A stretch of DNA of 14,809 nucleotides, from the NCBI GenBank assembly GCA_937925695.1, contig CALAMD010000039.1, positions 1 through 14,809 of the forward strand. Reading direction: 5' to 3'. The notes under the pieces are model-generated. The model was not told where the DNA came from. It made no database searches and saw only the letters and a program-made list of their open reading frames with translations. Source of the stretch: an uncultured Bacillaceae bacterium. GTDB lineage: Bacteria; Bacillota; Bacilli; Bacillales; Amphibacillaceae. This document shows positions 1-7,286 of the stretch, in pieces; positions within the stretch are counted from its first letter, which is position 1, and the number at the start of each line of letters is the position of its first letter. Made by a program: the position numbers and the translations under genes.

Positions 1-24
1 GTTCATCTTACCATCTTGTGTTCT

Positions 25-42
25 GTTCAGTTTTCAAGGATC
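25..42 (-). promoter_or_regulatory. boxA-like antitermination site of an rRNA leader
   Basis: Read on the minus strand, this stretch is GATCCTTGAAAACTGAAC. It closely resembles the boxA segment (CTTTGAAAACT...) found in the leaders and spacers of Bacillus rRNA operons, where Nus factors assemble for antitermination. It lies downstream of two strong promoters that point the same way. I infer a leftward rRNA operon whose 16S gene starts beyond base 1. No part of mature rRNA is visible. Confidence 0.65.
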
Positions 43-85
43 AAATCATATTTTTTGTTTGCGCCGGTAAATTGGCGACTCTTAT

Positions 86-114
86 AATTTAACACTTCGA
101 AAAGTGATTGTCAA
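86..114 (-). promoter_or_regulatory. rRNA operon promoter P2 (proximal)
   Basis: Minus-strand sigma-A promoter with a perfect -35 TTGACA (109-114), exactly 17 bp of spacer and -10 TAAATT (86-91). It is followed by a GC-containing hairpin leader (about 61-80) and the boxA-like site. The arrangement is typical of the promoter nearest the 16S gene in Bacillaceae rRNA operons. Confidence 0.8.
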
Positions 115-161
115 GAACTTTTTTGTTTTTGTTCGTCTGCGCTTCAAACGCGACAAAAAAT

Positions 162-190
162 AATTTAACACGCTTAAAAGAAAAAGTCAA
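162..190 (-). promoter_or_regulatory. rRNA operon promoter P1 (distal)
   Basis: Second minus-strand promoter with -35 TTGACT (185-190), 17 bp of spacer and -10 TAAATT (162-167), 76 bp upstream of P2. The A-rich tract just upstream (about 191-203, seven A residues read on the minus strand) could act as an UP element. Tandem promoters sharing the same -10 hexamer are characteristic of rRNA operons. The region between here and ygzB holds nothing else I can identify. Confidence 0.75.
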
Positions 191-284
191 ATCTTTTTTT
201 AAACATCTTTATAAATAACGATGAACCGACTACGATGATTCAATTCATCATAACCCTAAAACATTCTTGTCCTATTCATTTTAT

Positions 285-292
285 GCTATAAT
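285..292 (+). promoter_or_regulatory. Extended -10 promoter of ygzB
   Basis: The sequence TGCTATAAT (about 284-292) is a perfect -10 with the TGn extension. There is no good -35 at 17 bp (TTCTTG at 264-269 is poor), as is common for extended -10 promoters. The predicted start near 299 leaves a leader of about 80 nt before the ygzB start. Confidence 0.55.
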
Positions 293-377
293 GATGTTTA
301 AAATAGGGAAATAACGGTTTGATGCTAGATCTCAATACATAAATAATGTTTTTAGGGGTAAAAACAGGGAGGGTATT

Positions 378-764
378 ATGTCACAACAGGATATCGTTTA
401 TAAAAGTAAAATTAATAAAATAAGATCTTTTGCTTTAATTTTAATTTTTGTTGGTTTCGCTTTTATGTATGGTGGTATTTTTGCTAGAAATATGAGTTGG
501 CTTATGTATCTATTATTTATCTTTGGTATACTCTCGATCATTTTAAGTACTGTTGTTTATTTTTGGATCGGTATGTTATCTACAAAAGCCATCCCCATTA
601 TTTGTCCTAATTGTGAGAAGCAAACAAAAATGTTAGGTGTTGTCGATGCTTGTATGCATTGTCGACAACCGTTAACTCTTGATAAAGATCTAGAAGGAAA
701 AGAATTTGATGAAAAATATAATCGACGCAGTTATCGGAAGAAGGTAAAGGAAAAACTAAACTAG
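378..764 (+). CDS. ygzB: YgzB family membrane protein (UPF0295) with zinc-ribbon-like cysteines
   Basis: This 128-aa protein matches the Bacillus YgzB/UPF0295 family along its whole length; B. subtilis YgzB is slightly shorter. The function is unknown. Two hydrophobic segments (about residues 16-36 and 42-64) should place it in the membrane. They are followed by a soluble tail with CPNC (C76, C79) and CMHC (C92, C95), a four-cysteine pattern that looks like a zinc ribbon. The end is strongly charged and basic. The start is supported by an AGGGAGGG Shine-Dalgarno about 5 nt upstream of the ATG. As in B. subtilis it sits between perR and an rRNA operon and is divergent from the rRNA promoters. 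A clear terminator follows. Family membership is secure; the zinc ribbon is inferred from cysteine spacing. Confidence 0.92.
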   Translation: MSQQDIVYKSKINKIRSFALILIFVGFAFMYGGIFARNMSWLMYLLFIFGILSIILSTVVYFWIGMLSTKAIPIICPNCEKQTKMLGVVDACMHCRQPLTLDKDLEGKEFDEKYNRRSYRKKVKEKLN

Positions 765-771
765 TCAGTCA

Positions 772-803
772 AAAAATCCGCTCATGCATAAGCGGATTTT
801 TTT
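772..803 (+). terminator. Rho-independent terminator of ygzB
   Basis: An 11-bp perfect stem (772-782 with 791-801, AATCCGCT/AGCGGATT core) with loop CATGCATA, followed by a T run, 8 bp after the ygzB stop codon. The A-tract on the 5' side could also support termination from the right, but no minus-strand gene needs it. Confidence 0.9.
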
Positions 804-867
804 AACCTTTCTCGTAGGTGTGACCTTTTTTTAAAATAAGTGAAAGCAAGTTGAGATACCTTAGTCT

Positions 868-887
868 TTGTTCACATTCATGAACAA
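868..887 (+). promoter_or_regulatory. Small perfect hairpin in the pabBC leader
   Basis: TTGTTCA (868-874) and TGAACAA (881-887) form a 7-bp perfect inverted repeat around CATTCA, about 26 nt before the Shine-Dalgarno of the fused PABA synthase gene. It could be an operator or a leader hairpin. No T run follows, so it is not a terminator. No clear sigma-A promoter was found in this 160-bp gap. Confidence 0.35.
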
Positions 888-924
888 CTCACTTTTATTA
901 ATAATAACCTTTAAAGGAGTTACC

Positions 925-2679
925 ATGTATACAAAAAATCCTTTCTTATATTTTGATTTTAAACAATTTGCCCATCAGGGTACGCCCTTGGCATTTAGTG
1001 ACCCGGTTGACGTATTGATTGCTAATCAACACGATGATGTGATCCCTTGTTTACAACAAATTATAAAAAAAGTATCTGCAGGATATTATGCGGCGGGTTA
1101 CTTATCTTATGAAGCTGCCCCTGCCTTTAACCCGTCTTATCAAGCCCATGAGCAACATGAACTACCACTTCTATGGTTTGGAATTTTCCGGGAACCTATC
1201 GAGATATCAGACGACTACTGGCAAGAACATTCATTTTCTATATCAGAATGGCAACCAAATATAGCTTTTACTGAATACACCGATCATGTTCGTAAAATAA
1301 AAGAATATATTCATCGTCATGTAACAGAACAAGTTAATTACACGGTTCGTCTTACTTCTAAGTTTTCTGGAGATACATTTTCATTCTTTAAGCAATTAGC
1401 CAAAACCCAAGCAGCCAATTATCATGCGTATCTTAATATTGAACCTTATTCAATTTTATCTGTCTCACCTGAGCTATTTTTTCACATCAAGGATCAACAT
1501 ATCACTACAAGACCGATGAAAGGTACGATTCATCGGGGGAAAACATACGAAGAGGATCTTATGCTAGCCAAGTGGCTGCAATCCTCGGATAAAAATCAAC
1601 AGGAAAATAAATTAATTACCAATCTCATGATTGAAGAGTTAAGCAACATTGCTGAGCCAAACACAATCAAAGTGGAAAATCAGTTTAGTCTTGAAAAATA
1701 TCCGACCCTTTATCAAATGACTTCGACAATCAAAGCTAGATTATCAGCTAACATAGATTTGATAGATGTTTTTCAAGCCCTGTTTCCAAATGGTTCAATC
1801 ACTGGGATACCGAAACAAAATACAATGAAACTTATTAAACAATTAGAACATCAACCGCGGGAAGTATTTTCTGGCGCGATCGGATATATCACGCCTGCCG
1901 AAGAAGCTATCTTTAATGTGCCAATTCGTACAGTCATTGTTAACAAGAAAACTGAGCAAGCTGTGTATGGAGTGGGTGGCGCGATTACGAAACAATCAAA
2001 TGCAAAAGAAGAATTTCAAGAAATTATGACTAAAGCTAAATTACTGACTACCCCATGGCCAACCTTTAAGTTGTTAGAAACTTTTGGGCTAATAGATGGA
2101 AAATATCTTGTTTTCGAAAACCATTTAAATCGCCTCAAACAGTCAGCAAGGTATTTTAACTATCCGATTAATGAAGACAAAATTAGAAAAGCATTAATTG
2201 AAACAGCAAAACAATATTCAAAACATAAATGGAAAGTTAGACTACTCCTCGATGAGAAGGGTCAGTTTTCAATATCGACGGAAGAAATCGAACAACAACC
2301 TACTGAAATAATAGTAGCCTTAGCCGATCACCCAATTGATAAAAACAATATTTTTCACTACCATAAAACAACTTACCGAAATATGTATGAACAAGTGGGT
2401 AGCAAAAATACACGAAATGATATTTCTGATTGGATTCTTTGGAATGAAAATCGCGAAGTCACAGAATTTACCCAAGGAAATATTGTGATAAAAATGAATG
2501 GGAAGCTTTTTACCCCACCAGTAGCATGTGGATTGCTTCCTGGGACTTTTCGTGAGGAATTAATAAAGAAGAAAATAATTAATGAGCAAAACATTTCTAT
2601 TGATGATTTACATCGCTGTGAACAAATCTGGTTCATTAATAGTGTCCGCGAATGGATCCCTGTCAAAATAGTCGACTAA
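925..2679 (+). CDS. pabB: Fused aminodeoxychorismate synthase component I / 4-amino-4-deoxychorismate lyase
   Basis: A 584-aa bifunctional protein for p-aminobenzoate, the aromatic part of folate. Residues about 1-375 are the chorismate-binding PabB domain. They contain RPMKGT, whose lysine (about K199) corresponds to the residue that attacks chorismate in PabB, and the PNGSITGIPK signature (about 288-297). Residues about 380-584 are a class IV aminotransferase fold (PabC) with the PLP lysine in HKTTYR (about K481). Together they would turn chorismate plus ammonia into p-aminobenzoate and pyruvate. The glutaminase subunit (PabA/TrpG) is not in the window. The frame is open back to 868, but the ATG at 925 has an ideal AAAGGAG 5 nt upstream and begins where PabB homology begins. 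In B. subtilis the two activities are separate genes elsewhere, so this is an insertion between ygzB and perR. Confidence 0.93.
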   Translation: MYTKNPFLYFDFKQFAHQGTPLAFSDPVDVLIANQHDDVIPCLQQIIKKVSAGYYAAGYLSYEAAPAFNPSYQAHEQHELPLLWFGIFREPIEISDDYWQEHSFSISEWQPNIAFTEYTDHVRKIKEYIHRHVTEQVNYTVRLTSKFSGDTFSFFKQLAKTQAANYHAYLNIEPYSILSVSPELFFHIKDQHITTRPMKGTIHRGKTYEEDLMLAKWLQSSDKNQQENKLITNLMIEELSNIAEPNTIKVENQFSLEKYPTLYQMTSTIKARLSANIDLIDVFQALFPNGSITGIPKQNTMKLIKQLEHQPREVFSGAIGYITPAEEAIFNVPIRTVIVNKKTEQAVYGVGGAITKQSNAKEEFQEIMTKAKLLTTPWPTFKLLETFGLIDGKYLVFENHLNRLKQSARYFNYPINEDKIRKALIETAKQYSKHKWKVRLLLDEKGQFSISTEEIEQQPTEIIVALADHPIDKNNIFHYHKTTYRNMYEQVGSKNTRNDISDWILWNENREVTEFTQGNIVIKMNGKLFTPPVACGLLPGTFREELIKKKIINEQNISIDDLHRCEQIWFINSVREWIPVKIVD

Positions 2680-2686
2680 TAATAAA

Positions 2687-2732
2687 AAGGCATTCGTGAG
2701 ATTTAACTCGATTACGAATGCCTTATTTTTTA
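2687..2732. terminator. Bidirectional terminator between pabBC and perR
   Basis: An 11-bp perfect stem, AAGGCATTCGT (2687-2697) with ACGAATGCCTT (2714-2724). A T-rich run follows on the plus strand and TTTTTATTATT follows on the minus strand. It begins 8 bp after the pabBC stop. The perR stop codon (2730-2732) lies at its edge, so it serves both convergent genes. Confidence 0.9.
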
Positions 2733-3173
2733 ATGTTTTTGTGAATCATGTTGTTGACAATCTTCACATTTTCCATATAATTCCATTCGGTGATGACTCA
2801 CTTCAAAACCGGTTACTTGCTCAGCTAGCGACTCTACTTCATCTAATGTCGGATAATGAAAGTCAACTATTTTACCACAATCATTGCAAATGATGTGATA
2901 ATGTTCAGTCATATTGCAATCAAATCGGCTTGAATCATCGCCATAAGTCAATTCTTTTACTAGACCGATGTTGCGCAAAACGCGAAGGTTATTATAAACC
3001 GTCGCCACACTCATATTCGGGAATTTTCCTTCTAGCGCTTTATATATCTCATCCGCTGTTGGGTGTGACTCAGAAGTAATCAAATACTCTAACACGGCAT
3101 GACGTTGCGGAGTAATGCGCACTCCAGATTCCTTAAGTTTATTGATTGCCTTGCCAAGCGTTCTTGCTGTCAT
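2730..3173 (-). CDS. perR: Peroxide-sensing repressor PerR (Fur family)
   Basis: A 147-aa Fur-family repressor that senses H2O2 by metal-catalysed histidine oxidation. Using the ATG at 3171-3173, residue numbers coincide with B. subtilis PerR: regulatory metal ligands H37, D85, H91, H93 and D104, and structural zinc cysteines C96, C99, C136 and C139. All nine are present, so it should be a working peroxide sensor. The winged-helix DNA-binding domain is about residues 1-80. The frame is open to 3209, but this ATG lies 9 nt after GAGG and gives the B. subtilis numbering; the ATG at 3177-3179 is only 3 nt from GAGG. It is transcribed from its own promoter with a PerR box. The nearby bcp encodes a peroxidase, but I saw no PerR box in front of it. 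Confidence 0.97.
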   Translation of the reverse strand: MTARTLGKAINKLKESGVRITPQRHAVLEYLITSESHPTADEIYKALEGKFPNMSVATVYNNLRVLRNIGLVKELTYGDDSSRFDCNMTEHYHIICNDCGKIVDFHYPTLDEVESLAEQVTGFEVSHHRMELYGKCEDCQQHDSQKH

Positions 3174-3226
3174 AGTCATGCACCTCACTTTCGTCATATA
3201 TTTGTGCACTTAATCATATTATTAAA

Positions 3227-3241
3227 TGATAATCTTTATAA
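3227..3241 (-). promoter_or_regulatory. PerR box (autoregulatory operator)
   Basis: TGATAATCTTTATAA on the plus strand matches the Per box consensus TTATAATNATTATAA at 12 of 14 defined positions. It lies immediately downstream of the perR -10 and across the predicted start site, where a bound repressor would block transcription. PerR autoregulation is established in B. subtilis; the site assignment here is by eye. Confidence 0.72.
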
Positions 3242-3243
3242 AT

Positions 3244-3273
3244 AGTTTACCGTCTTTAGTACTATTCTGTCAA
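3244..3273 (-). promoter_or_regulatory. perR promoter
   Basis: Minus-strand promoter with perfect -35 TTGACA (3268-3273), 18 bp of spacer and -10 TAAACT (3244-3249). The predicted start is near 3237, giving a perR leader of about 65 nt. Confidence 0.65.
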
Positions 3274-3357
3274 TAAAATGGCGAGTTCTTCATTAAAATT
3301 TCATATATCCCCATAAATCCATATGACCTTTTCAGCTGGATTACTAGGGAATTAGGA

Positions 3358-3921
3358 TTAATTGTCGGTCACTAATGGAATATCTTTTCGCCCCAATTTC
3401 ATATTACAGTAACGTGCTGCTACGTATAAAAAATCGGATAATCGATTCAAGTAGGCCATCACTAACGGATCTACCGCTACTTCTTCATCCGTCAAACTAA
3501 CAACGACCCGTTCTGCCCTTCTAATTATTGTTCTGGCAACATGTAGAGCGGCTGCACCTTGATGGCCCGATGGTAAAATAAAATTTGTTAAGGGAGTTAA
3601 CTCAGCATTCCATTTATCAATGAGCTGTTCAAGTTCATCAATATGGTTTTGCGCCAACTTCCAATGTACTTCCCGATCTTCGGGAGTTGATAATTCAGAA
3701 CCGACATGGAATAAAATCGTCTGCACCCGCCGCAAGTATTGGATGAATGTATCCTTATCTTTCCATTCTTCATCTTCTATATAACTCAATGCTAAGCCAA
3801 TCATTGAATTTGCTTCATCACAAGTACCATATGCTTCTACCCGCAAGTTATTTTTCTTCACTCTTTTTCCGTAAATTAACGAGGTTGTCCCACTATCACC
3901 TGAGCGTGTATATATTCTCAT
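3358..3921 (-). CDS. PduO-type ATP:cob(I)alamin adenosyltransferase
   Basis: A 187-aa protein of the PduO/YvqK family, which transfers the adenosyl group of ATP to cob(I)alamin to make adenosylcobalamin. Visible family motifs are the N-terminal ATP-binding TRSGDSGTT (5-13), the YGTCDEANS segment (31-39), ILPSG (115-119), the RRAERVV helix (134-140) and YLNRLSDFLYVAAR (157-170). The frame extends to 3954, but the ATG at 3919-3921 has AAAGGAG 9 nt upstream and gives the usual MRIYTR start. It lies 58 bp downstream of the sugar transferase gene with no terminator between, so the two may be co-transcribed. No B12-dependent enzyme, transporter or cobalamin riboswitch is in the window. It is an insertion relative to the B. 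subtilis order between perR and bcp. Confidence 0.93.
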   Translation of the reverse strand: MRIYTRSGDSGTTSLIYGKRVKKNNLRVEAYGTCDEANSMIGLALSYIEDEEWKDKDTFIQYLRRVQTILFHVGSELSTPEDREVHWKLAQNHIDELEQLIDKWNAELTPLTNFILPSGHQGAAALHVARTIIRRAERVVVSLTDEEVAVDPLVMAYLNRLSDFLYVAARYCNMKLGRKDIPLVTDN

Positions 3922-3979
3922 CTTTTCTAGCTCCTTTGAAAAATAATCCGCCATGGAAGTTTAAGCTTGATCCTAGTTC

Positions 3980-4702
3980 TTATCTTAGTTTATGTGATTT
4001 TTTAAAAAACAAAAAGCATTTTGTTAATCTTGCAACTATTTTTTTCGATGCTTGCCATAAAATCGAAGCATCTAGTAAGGGTGAAATATGATTCACATAA
4101 TAAAGATCATAAATAATCTTTTTCTGATGATTATGATTGGATTGTTGGTTTATTTGGGCATATCCCGTTATTCCTGGCTTTACATTAAGTCTTTTTCTTT
4201 GTAGATCATTATAGTATTTTGCAATTTCTAGAACTTCTGGTTCTGGACCGATTAAACTCATGTTGCCTTTTAATACATGAAATAATAAGGGGACTTTATC
4301 CAAATTGTATTTCATTAACCAATTACCAGTTGGAGTCATAACCATATATCCATTTATGTTAATTTTAAATTGATGTGGAACACCATCGACAAAATTTTCT
4401 GGTACAGGATGAGGCGGTAAAGAACGGATCACCTTGGAAGGAATTGTTTTCGTACGAAAAGTCCATTTTACAAATGATTTTTCATGTTTTCCAACGACTA
4501 ATTCACGATGAAAAATGGGTTTGCCTTCACGCTTATAGATGAGATAACTAATCCAGACCATTAGAGGCAGTAATAGCAAGATAAGCGTACAACTTACGAG
4601 GATATCGACGAACCGTTTTATAAATAGATAATAATGTGGCTTTTCTAACAGCATCGTTCTCGGATAAGAGCGATGTTTTACATTTTGTTGTTGAATCGCC
4701 AT
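3980..4702 (-). CDS. Orphan bacterial sugar transferase (polyprenyl-phosphate glycosyl-1-phosphate transferase family), altered active site
   Basis: A 240-aa protein of the PF02397-type sugar transferase family, whose members move a sugar phosphate from a UDP-sugar to undecaprenyl phosphate as the first step of exopolysaccharide or glycoprotein synthesis. Visible features are a KRFVDI start of the domain (29-34), one hydrophobic re-entrant or transmembrane segment (about 33-56), the VLKGNMSLIGPEP block (143-155) and RLNVKPGITGYAQI (171-184). Three normally conserved sites differ: the catalytic Asp-Glu dyad reads D135-K136, the usual KFRT reads TFRT (81-84), and GPRP reads GPEP. The spacing is otherwise intact. 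It stands alone, without the glycosyltransferases, flippase or polymerase expected in a polysaccharide cluster. GAGG lies 7 nt before the ATG. The fold assignment is firm; catalytic activity is doubtful. Confidence 0.85.
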   Translation of the reverse strand: MAIQQQNVKHRSYPRTMLLEKPHYYLFIKRFVDILVSCTLILLLLPLMVWISYLIYKREGKPIFHRELVVGKHEKSFVKWTFRTKTIPSKVIRSLPPHPVPENFVDGVPHQFKININGYMVMTPTGNWLMKYNLDKVPLLFHVLKGNMSLIGPEPEVLEIAKYYNDLQRKRLNVKPGITGYAQINQQSNHNHQKKIIYDLYYVNHISPLLDASILWQASKKIVARLTKCFLFFKKSHKLR

Positions 4703-4789
4703 AATGAAACCTCACTTTCGTTTTTACCCTTTCGTTTAATATTATGCTTATGCCAATCAGCTAGAGATATTACTAGAGAAACCAAGCAC

Positions 4790-4853
4790 AAAAAAATGAG
4801 CTGTTTAGGGCAGCATATCTTCATACTTGCATGTTGCCACACTAAACAGCTCA
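4790..4853 (-). terminator. Rho-independent terminator of bcp
   Basis: A 12-bp perfect outer stem, TGAGCTGTTTAG (4797-4808) with CTAAACAGCTCA (4842-4853), plus an inner GGCAGCAT/ATGTTGCC stem (4809-4816 with 4831-4838) with one G-U pair. On the minus strand it is followed by seven T residues (4790-4796). It starts 12 bp after the bcp stop. The stem is unusually long for a terminator. Confidence 0.85.
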
Positions 4854-4865
4854 AATTCAGAACAA

Positions 4866-5324
4866 TTATCTATTTTTGATAGCTGATAAAGCTTTTTCCA
4901 CATGGCCTTTCACACGAACATTGCGAAATTCTTCTTGCAATCTGCCATCTGGGTCGATGATAAATGTTGATCTGACGATGCCAAAGTACTCTCTACCAAA
5001 CATTTTCTTTTTTTGCCAGACACCATAAAGTTCAGCTACCTCATGATCTTCATCTGCTAATAGATGAAACGGGAGTTGGTATTTTTCAATAAACTTTTGG
5101 TGGCGTTCGATAGGATCTGGACTTACTCCAAGAATAACAGCATTTAAATCAGTAAATGCTTCATAATGATCACGAAGATCACAAGCTTGGGTTGTGCATC
5201 CTGGTGTCATATCTTTTGGATAAAAATATAATACAACATACTTTCCGAGAAAATCTGACAAACGTATATCTTCACCAGCTTGATTTTTTAAAGTAAAATC
5301 AGGTGCTTTACTTCCGACTTCCAT
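4866..5324 (-). CDS. bcp: Thioredoxin-dependent thiol peroxidase (bacterioferritin comigratory protein, BCP/PrxQ)
   Basis: A 152-aa cytoplasmic peroxiredoxin that reduces hydrogen and organic peroxides with thioredoxin. The thioredoxin-fold signature YFYPKDMTPGCTTQAC contains the peroxidatic C43 and a second cysteine, C48, five residues on. This is the atypical 2-Cys arrangement of the BCP class. The length is usual for the family and corresponds to B. subtilis YgaF. A GGAGGGGG Shine-Dalgarno lies just upstream. It has its own terminator and is separated from the upstream ABC transporter by another, so it is probably monocistronic. A promoter is likely in the 140-bp upstream gap, but I could not choose one confidently. 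From memory, B. subtilis has gsaB between this gene and the transporter; it is missing here. Confidence 0.95.
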   Translation of the reverse strand: MEVGSKAPDFTLKNQAGEDIRLSDFLGKYVVLYFYPKDMTPGCTTQACDLRDHYEAFTDLNAVILGVSPDPIERHQKFIEKYQLPFHLLADEDHEVAELYGVWQKKKMFGREYFGIVRSTFIIDPDGRLQEEFRNVRVKGHVEKALSAIKNR

Positions 5325-5433
5325 CCTTCCCCCTCCAAATTGCTTTTATTTTTAGCATATAATAAACAAGAAAAAATTCAAAACGAGTAAGCTTTCATGT
5401 TGTTCATGATGGCATTATGGTATCCATCTATAA

Positions 5434-5459
5434 GAAAATCGCAAGCTACTGCTTGCGAT
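5434..5459 (-). terminator. Rho-independent terminator of the ABC transporter gene
   Basis: A 9-bp perfect stem, ATCGCAAGC (5438-5446) with GCTTGCGAT (5451-5459), around a four-base loop. On the minus strand TTTTCTTA follows. It lies 14 bp after the ygaD stop codon. The U run is short, so efficiency may be moderate. Confidence 0.75.
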
Positions 5460-5473
5460 AAAAGATAGTTATC

Positions 5474-7234
5474 TCAAGATACTGGGACTTGGTTTAAATT
5501 TTGGACTTGATATAAATCATAATAACTGCCCCGTTTACGCATTAATTCTTCATGGGTTCCGATTTCCTGAATTTCGCCATGCTCAATCACAACGATACGA
5601 TCGGCATGAGTGATCGTCGCTAAGCGATGGGCAACGATAAATGTTGTTCGATCATGAGCTAATTTTTCCATTGTTTGTTGAATGTTTTGCTCACTTTCTA
5701 AATCAAGGGCTGAGGTCGCTTCATCAAAAATTAATATCGGTGGATTTTTTAGAAATACCCGGGCAATCGCTATCCGTTGTTGTTGTCCACCAGACAACTT
5801 GACACCCCGTTCACCGACTAACGTTTTATATCCATGGGGTAGCTCAGTAATAAATTCATGGGCATTGGCAGCTTTGGCTGCGGCAATTACTTCTTCATCT
5901 GTCGCCTCAGGATTACCCATGCGAATATTCATCTCAATAGATTCACTAAATAAAATATTATCTTGCAATACCATCCCAATTTGATCCCTTAACGAGCGGG
6001 CTTTCACATCTCGGATATCAATGCCATCCACTTTAATCGCCCCACCAGTCACATCGTAAAACCTCGGAATAAGGCTGATTAATGTTGATTTTCCACCACC
6101 ACTCATCCCAACAAGGGCAATGGTTTCGCCTTTATTAACACTTAAATTAACATTTTTCAGTACTTCTGGTTCATTATCTTCATAACGGAAAGAAACTTGT
6201 TCAAAGTCAATCTGCCCGTTAACTTGTTTTAGTTCAATGGCATCTTCTTTATCTTGAATATCATAATCTTCATTATAAAATTCAAACACCCGGTCTATTG
6301 AAGCAATGGCTTGGGTTAACACTGTTGACGCATTAACTAAACGACGAAGTGGACTATAAACTCTTTCCATATAGCCAACAAATGCCACCATCGTTCCCAA
6401 TGTTAAGTTTCCACCGATAACTTGATAACCAGCAAAGGCAATGACGAGTAAAGGAGCTAAGTCAGTAATCGTGTTCGTCGCAGCAAAGGTCTTGGCATTC
6501 CATTTTGTGTGGGTGATTGCCTTATCTAAAAAGTTGCTGTTTTGTTGATCGAATTGTTCTTGCTCATAATCTTCTAAAGCAAAACTTCTCGTAACGGAAA
6601 TACCTTGCACCCGCTCATGTAAATGCCCTTGTACTTCTGCCAGGGCTTGGGAACGTTCACGGGTCAATTGACGTAATTTCCCATAAAAGTATTTAACAGC
6701 AAAGCCATATAGCGGGAATAAAATAATTGATACCACTGTCAGCCAGACATCCATCGTAAACATAATACCAACCGCGATGAGAATCGTCGTCATATCTAAC
6801 CACACATTCATTAACCCGGTGATGACAAAATTCTTTGTCTGTTCAACATCATGTATTACCCGGGAAATAATCTCACCCGTTTTTGTATTGGCATAATATC
6901 TCAAGCTAAGTTTTTGAATATGATCAAACAATTTATCCCGTATATCATATAGTACTTTACTACCTACCCACTGGGCTAAATATTGGCGTAAATACTCGAT
7001 GGGTGGTCGTAAAATAAGGAAGATAATGAGTGATAACCCCATAATCCAGAGCAATTTATTTGTTTTTTCTGCTTGAGTTAGATGGTCAACGACAATAATT
7101 TGGTCGATGACATATTTTAAAATCAATGGAATAAGTAATGGAATGGCAAATTTAATAATGCCAATGATGACGGTCCAAATGATTTGCCAGACATATGGCC
7201 TGACAAAACGTAAGTATTGTTTAATAGTTTTCAT
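5474..7234 (-). CDS. ygaD: ABC exporter half-transporter (YgaD family, fused membrane and ATPase domains)
   Basis: A 586-aa type IV ABC exporter half-molecule that would act as a homo- or heterodimer, probably exporting lipids, drugs or peptides; the substrate is unknown. The N-terminal half (about 1-310) holds six predicted membrane helices. The C-terminal ATPase carries Walker A GMSGGGKST (376-384), the Q-loop Q424, signature LSGGQQQR (480-487), Walker B LIFDE with catalytic E505, and H-loop H536. All are intact, so it can hydrolyse ATP as a homodimer. It is syntenic with B. subtilis ygaD. The Shine-Dalgarno is weak: AAAGG lies 14 nt from the ATG, and AGTGAT at about 7 nt may contribute. 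The GC-rich repeat and the ntdP terminator lie upstream. Confidence 0.93.
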   Translation of the reverse strand: MKTIKQYLRFVRPYVWQIIWTVIIGIIKFAIPLLIPLILKYVIDQIIVVDHLTQAEKTNKLLWIMGLSLIIFLILRPPIEYLRQYLAQWVGSKVLYDIRDKLFDHIQKLSLRYYANTKTGEIISRVIHDVEQTKNFVITGLMNVWLDMTTILIAVGIMFTMDVWLTVVSIILFPLYGFAVKYFYGKLRQLTRERSQALAEVQGHLHERVQGISVTRSFALEDYEQEQFDQQNSNFLDKAITHTKWNAKTFAATNTITDLAPLLVIAFAGYQVIGGNLTLGTMVAFVGYMERVYSPLRRLVNASTVLTQAIASIDRVFEFYNEDYDIQDKEDAIELKQVNGQIDFEQVSFRYEDNEPEVLKNVNLSVNKGETIALVGMSGGGKSTLISLIPRFYDVTGGAIKVDGIDIRDVKARSLRDQIGMVLQDNILFSESIEMNIRMGNPEATDEEVIAAAKAANAHEFITELPHGYKTLVGERGVKLSGGQQQRIAIARVFLKNPPILIFDEATSALDLESEQNIQQTMEKLAHDRTTFIVAHRLATITHADRIVVIEHGEIQEIGTHEELMRKRGSYYDLYQVQNLNQVPVS

Positions 7235-7286
7235 ATAATCATCACTAACCTTTTATAAACACACTGTTAATATTTATTGATAAATT

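Noticed and set aside
2373..2666. Minus-strand open frame inside the PabC part of the fused gene
   Set aside because: It is a shadow of a well-supported gene, with no start signals.
3313..3344. Possible terminator after the PduO-type gene (AATCCA / TGGATT)
   Set aside because: The stem is only six base pairs and no T run follows on the minus strand.
4060..4075. A 15-nt direct repeat, AAATCGAAGCATCTA, shared with about 12959-12975
   Set aside because: One copy is inside the sugar transferase coding region and the other is part of a terminator. A match of this length by chance is not very unlikely in about 15 kb.
5325..5470. PerR box in front of bcp
   Set aside because: AT-rich stretches there do not match the Per box consensus well, and no promoter could be assigned with confidence.
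5682..5984. Plus-strand open frame inside the ABC transporter gene
   Set aside because: It is an antisense shadow of the conserved ATPase domain, with no ribosome binding site.
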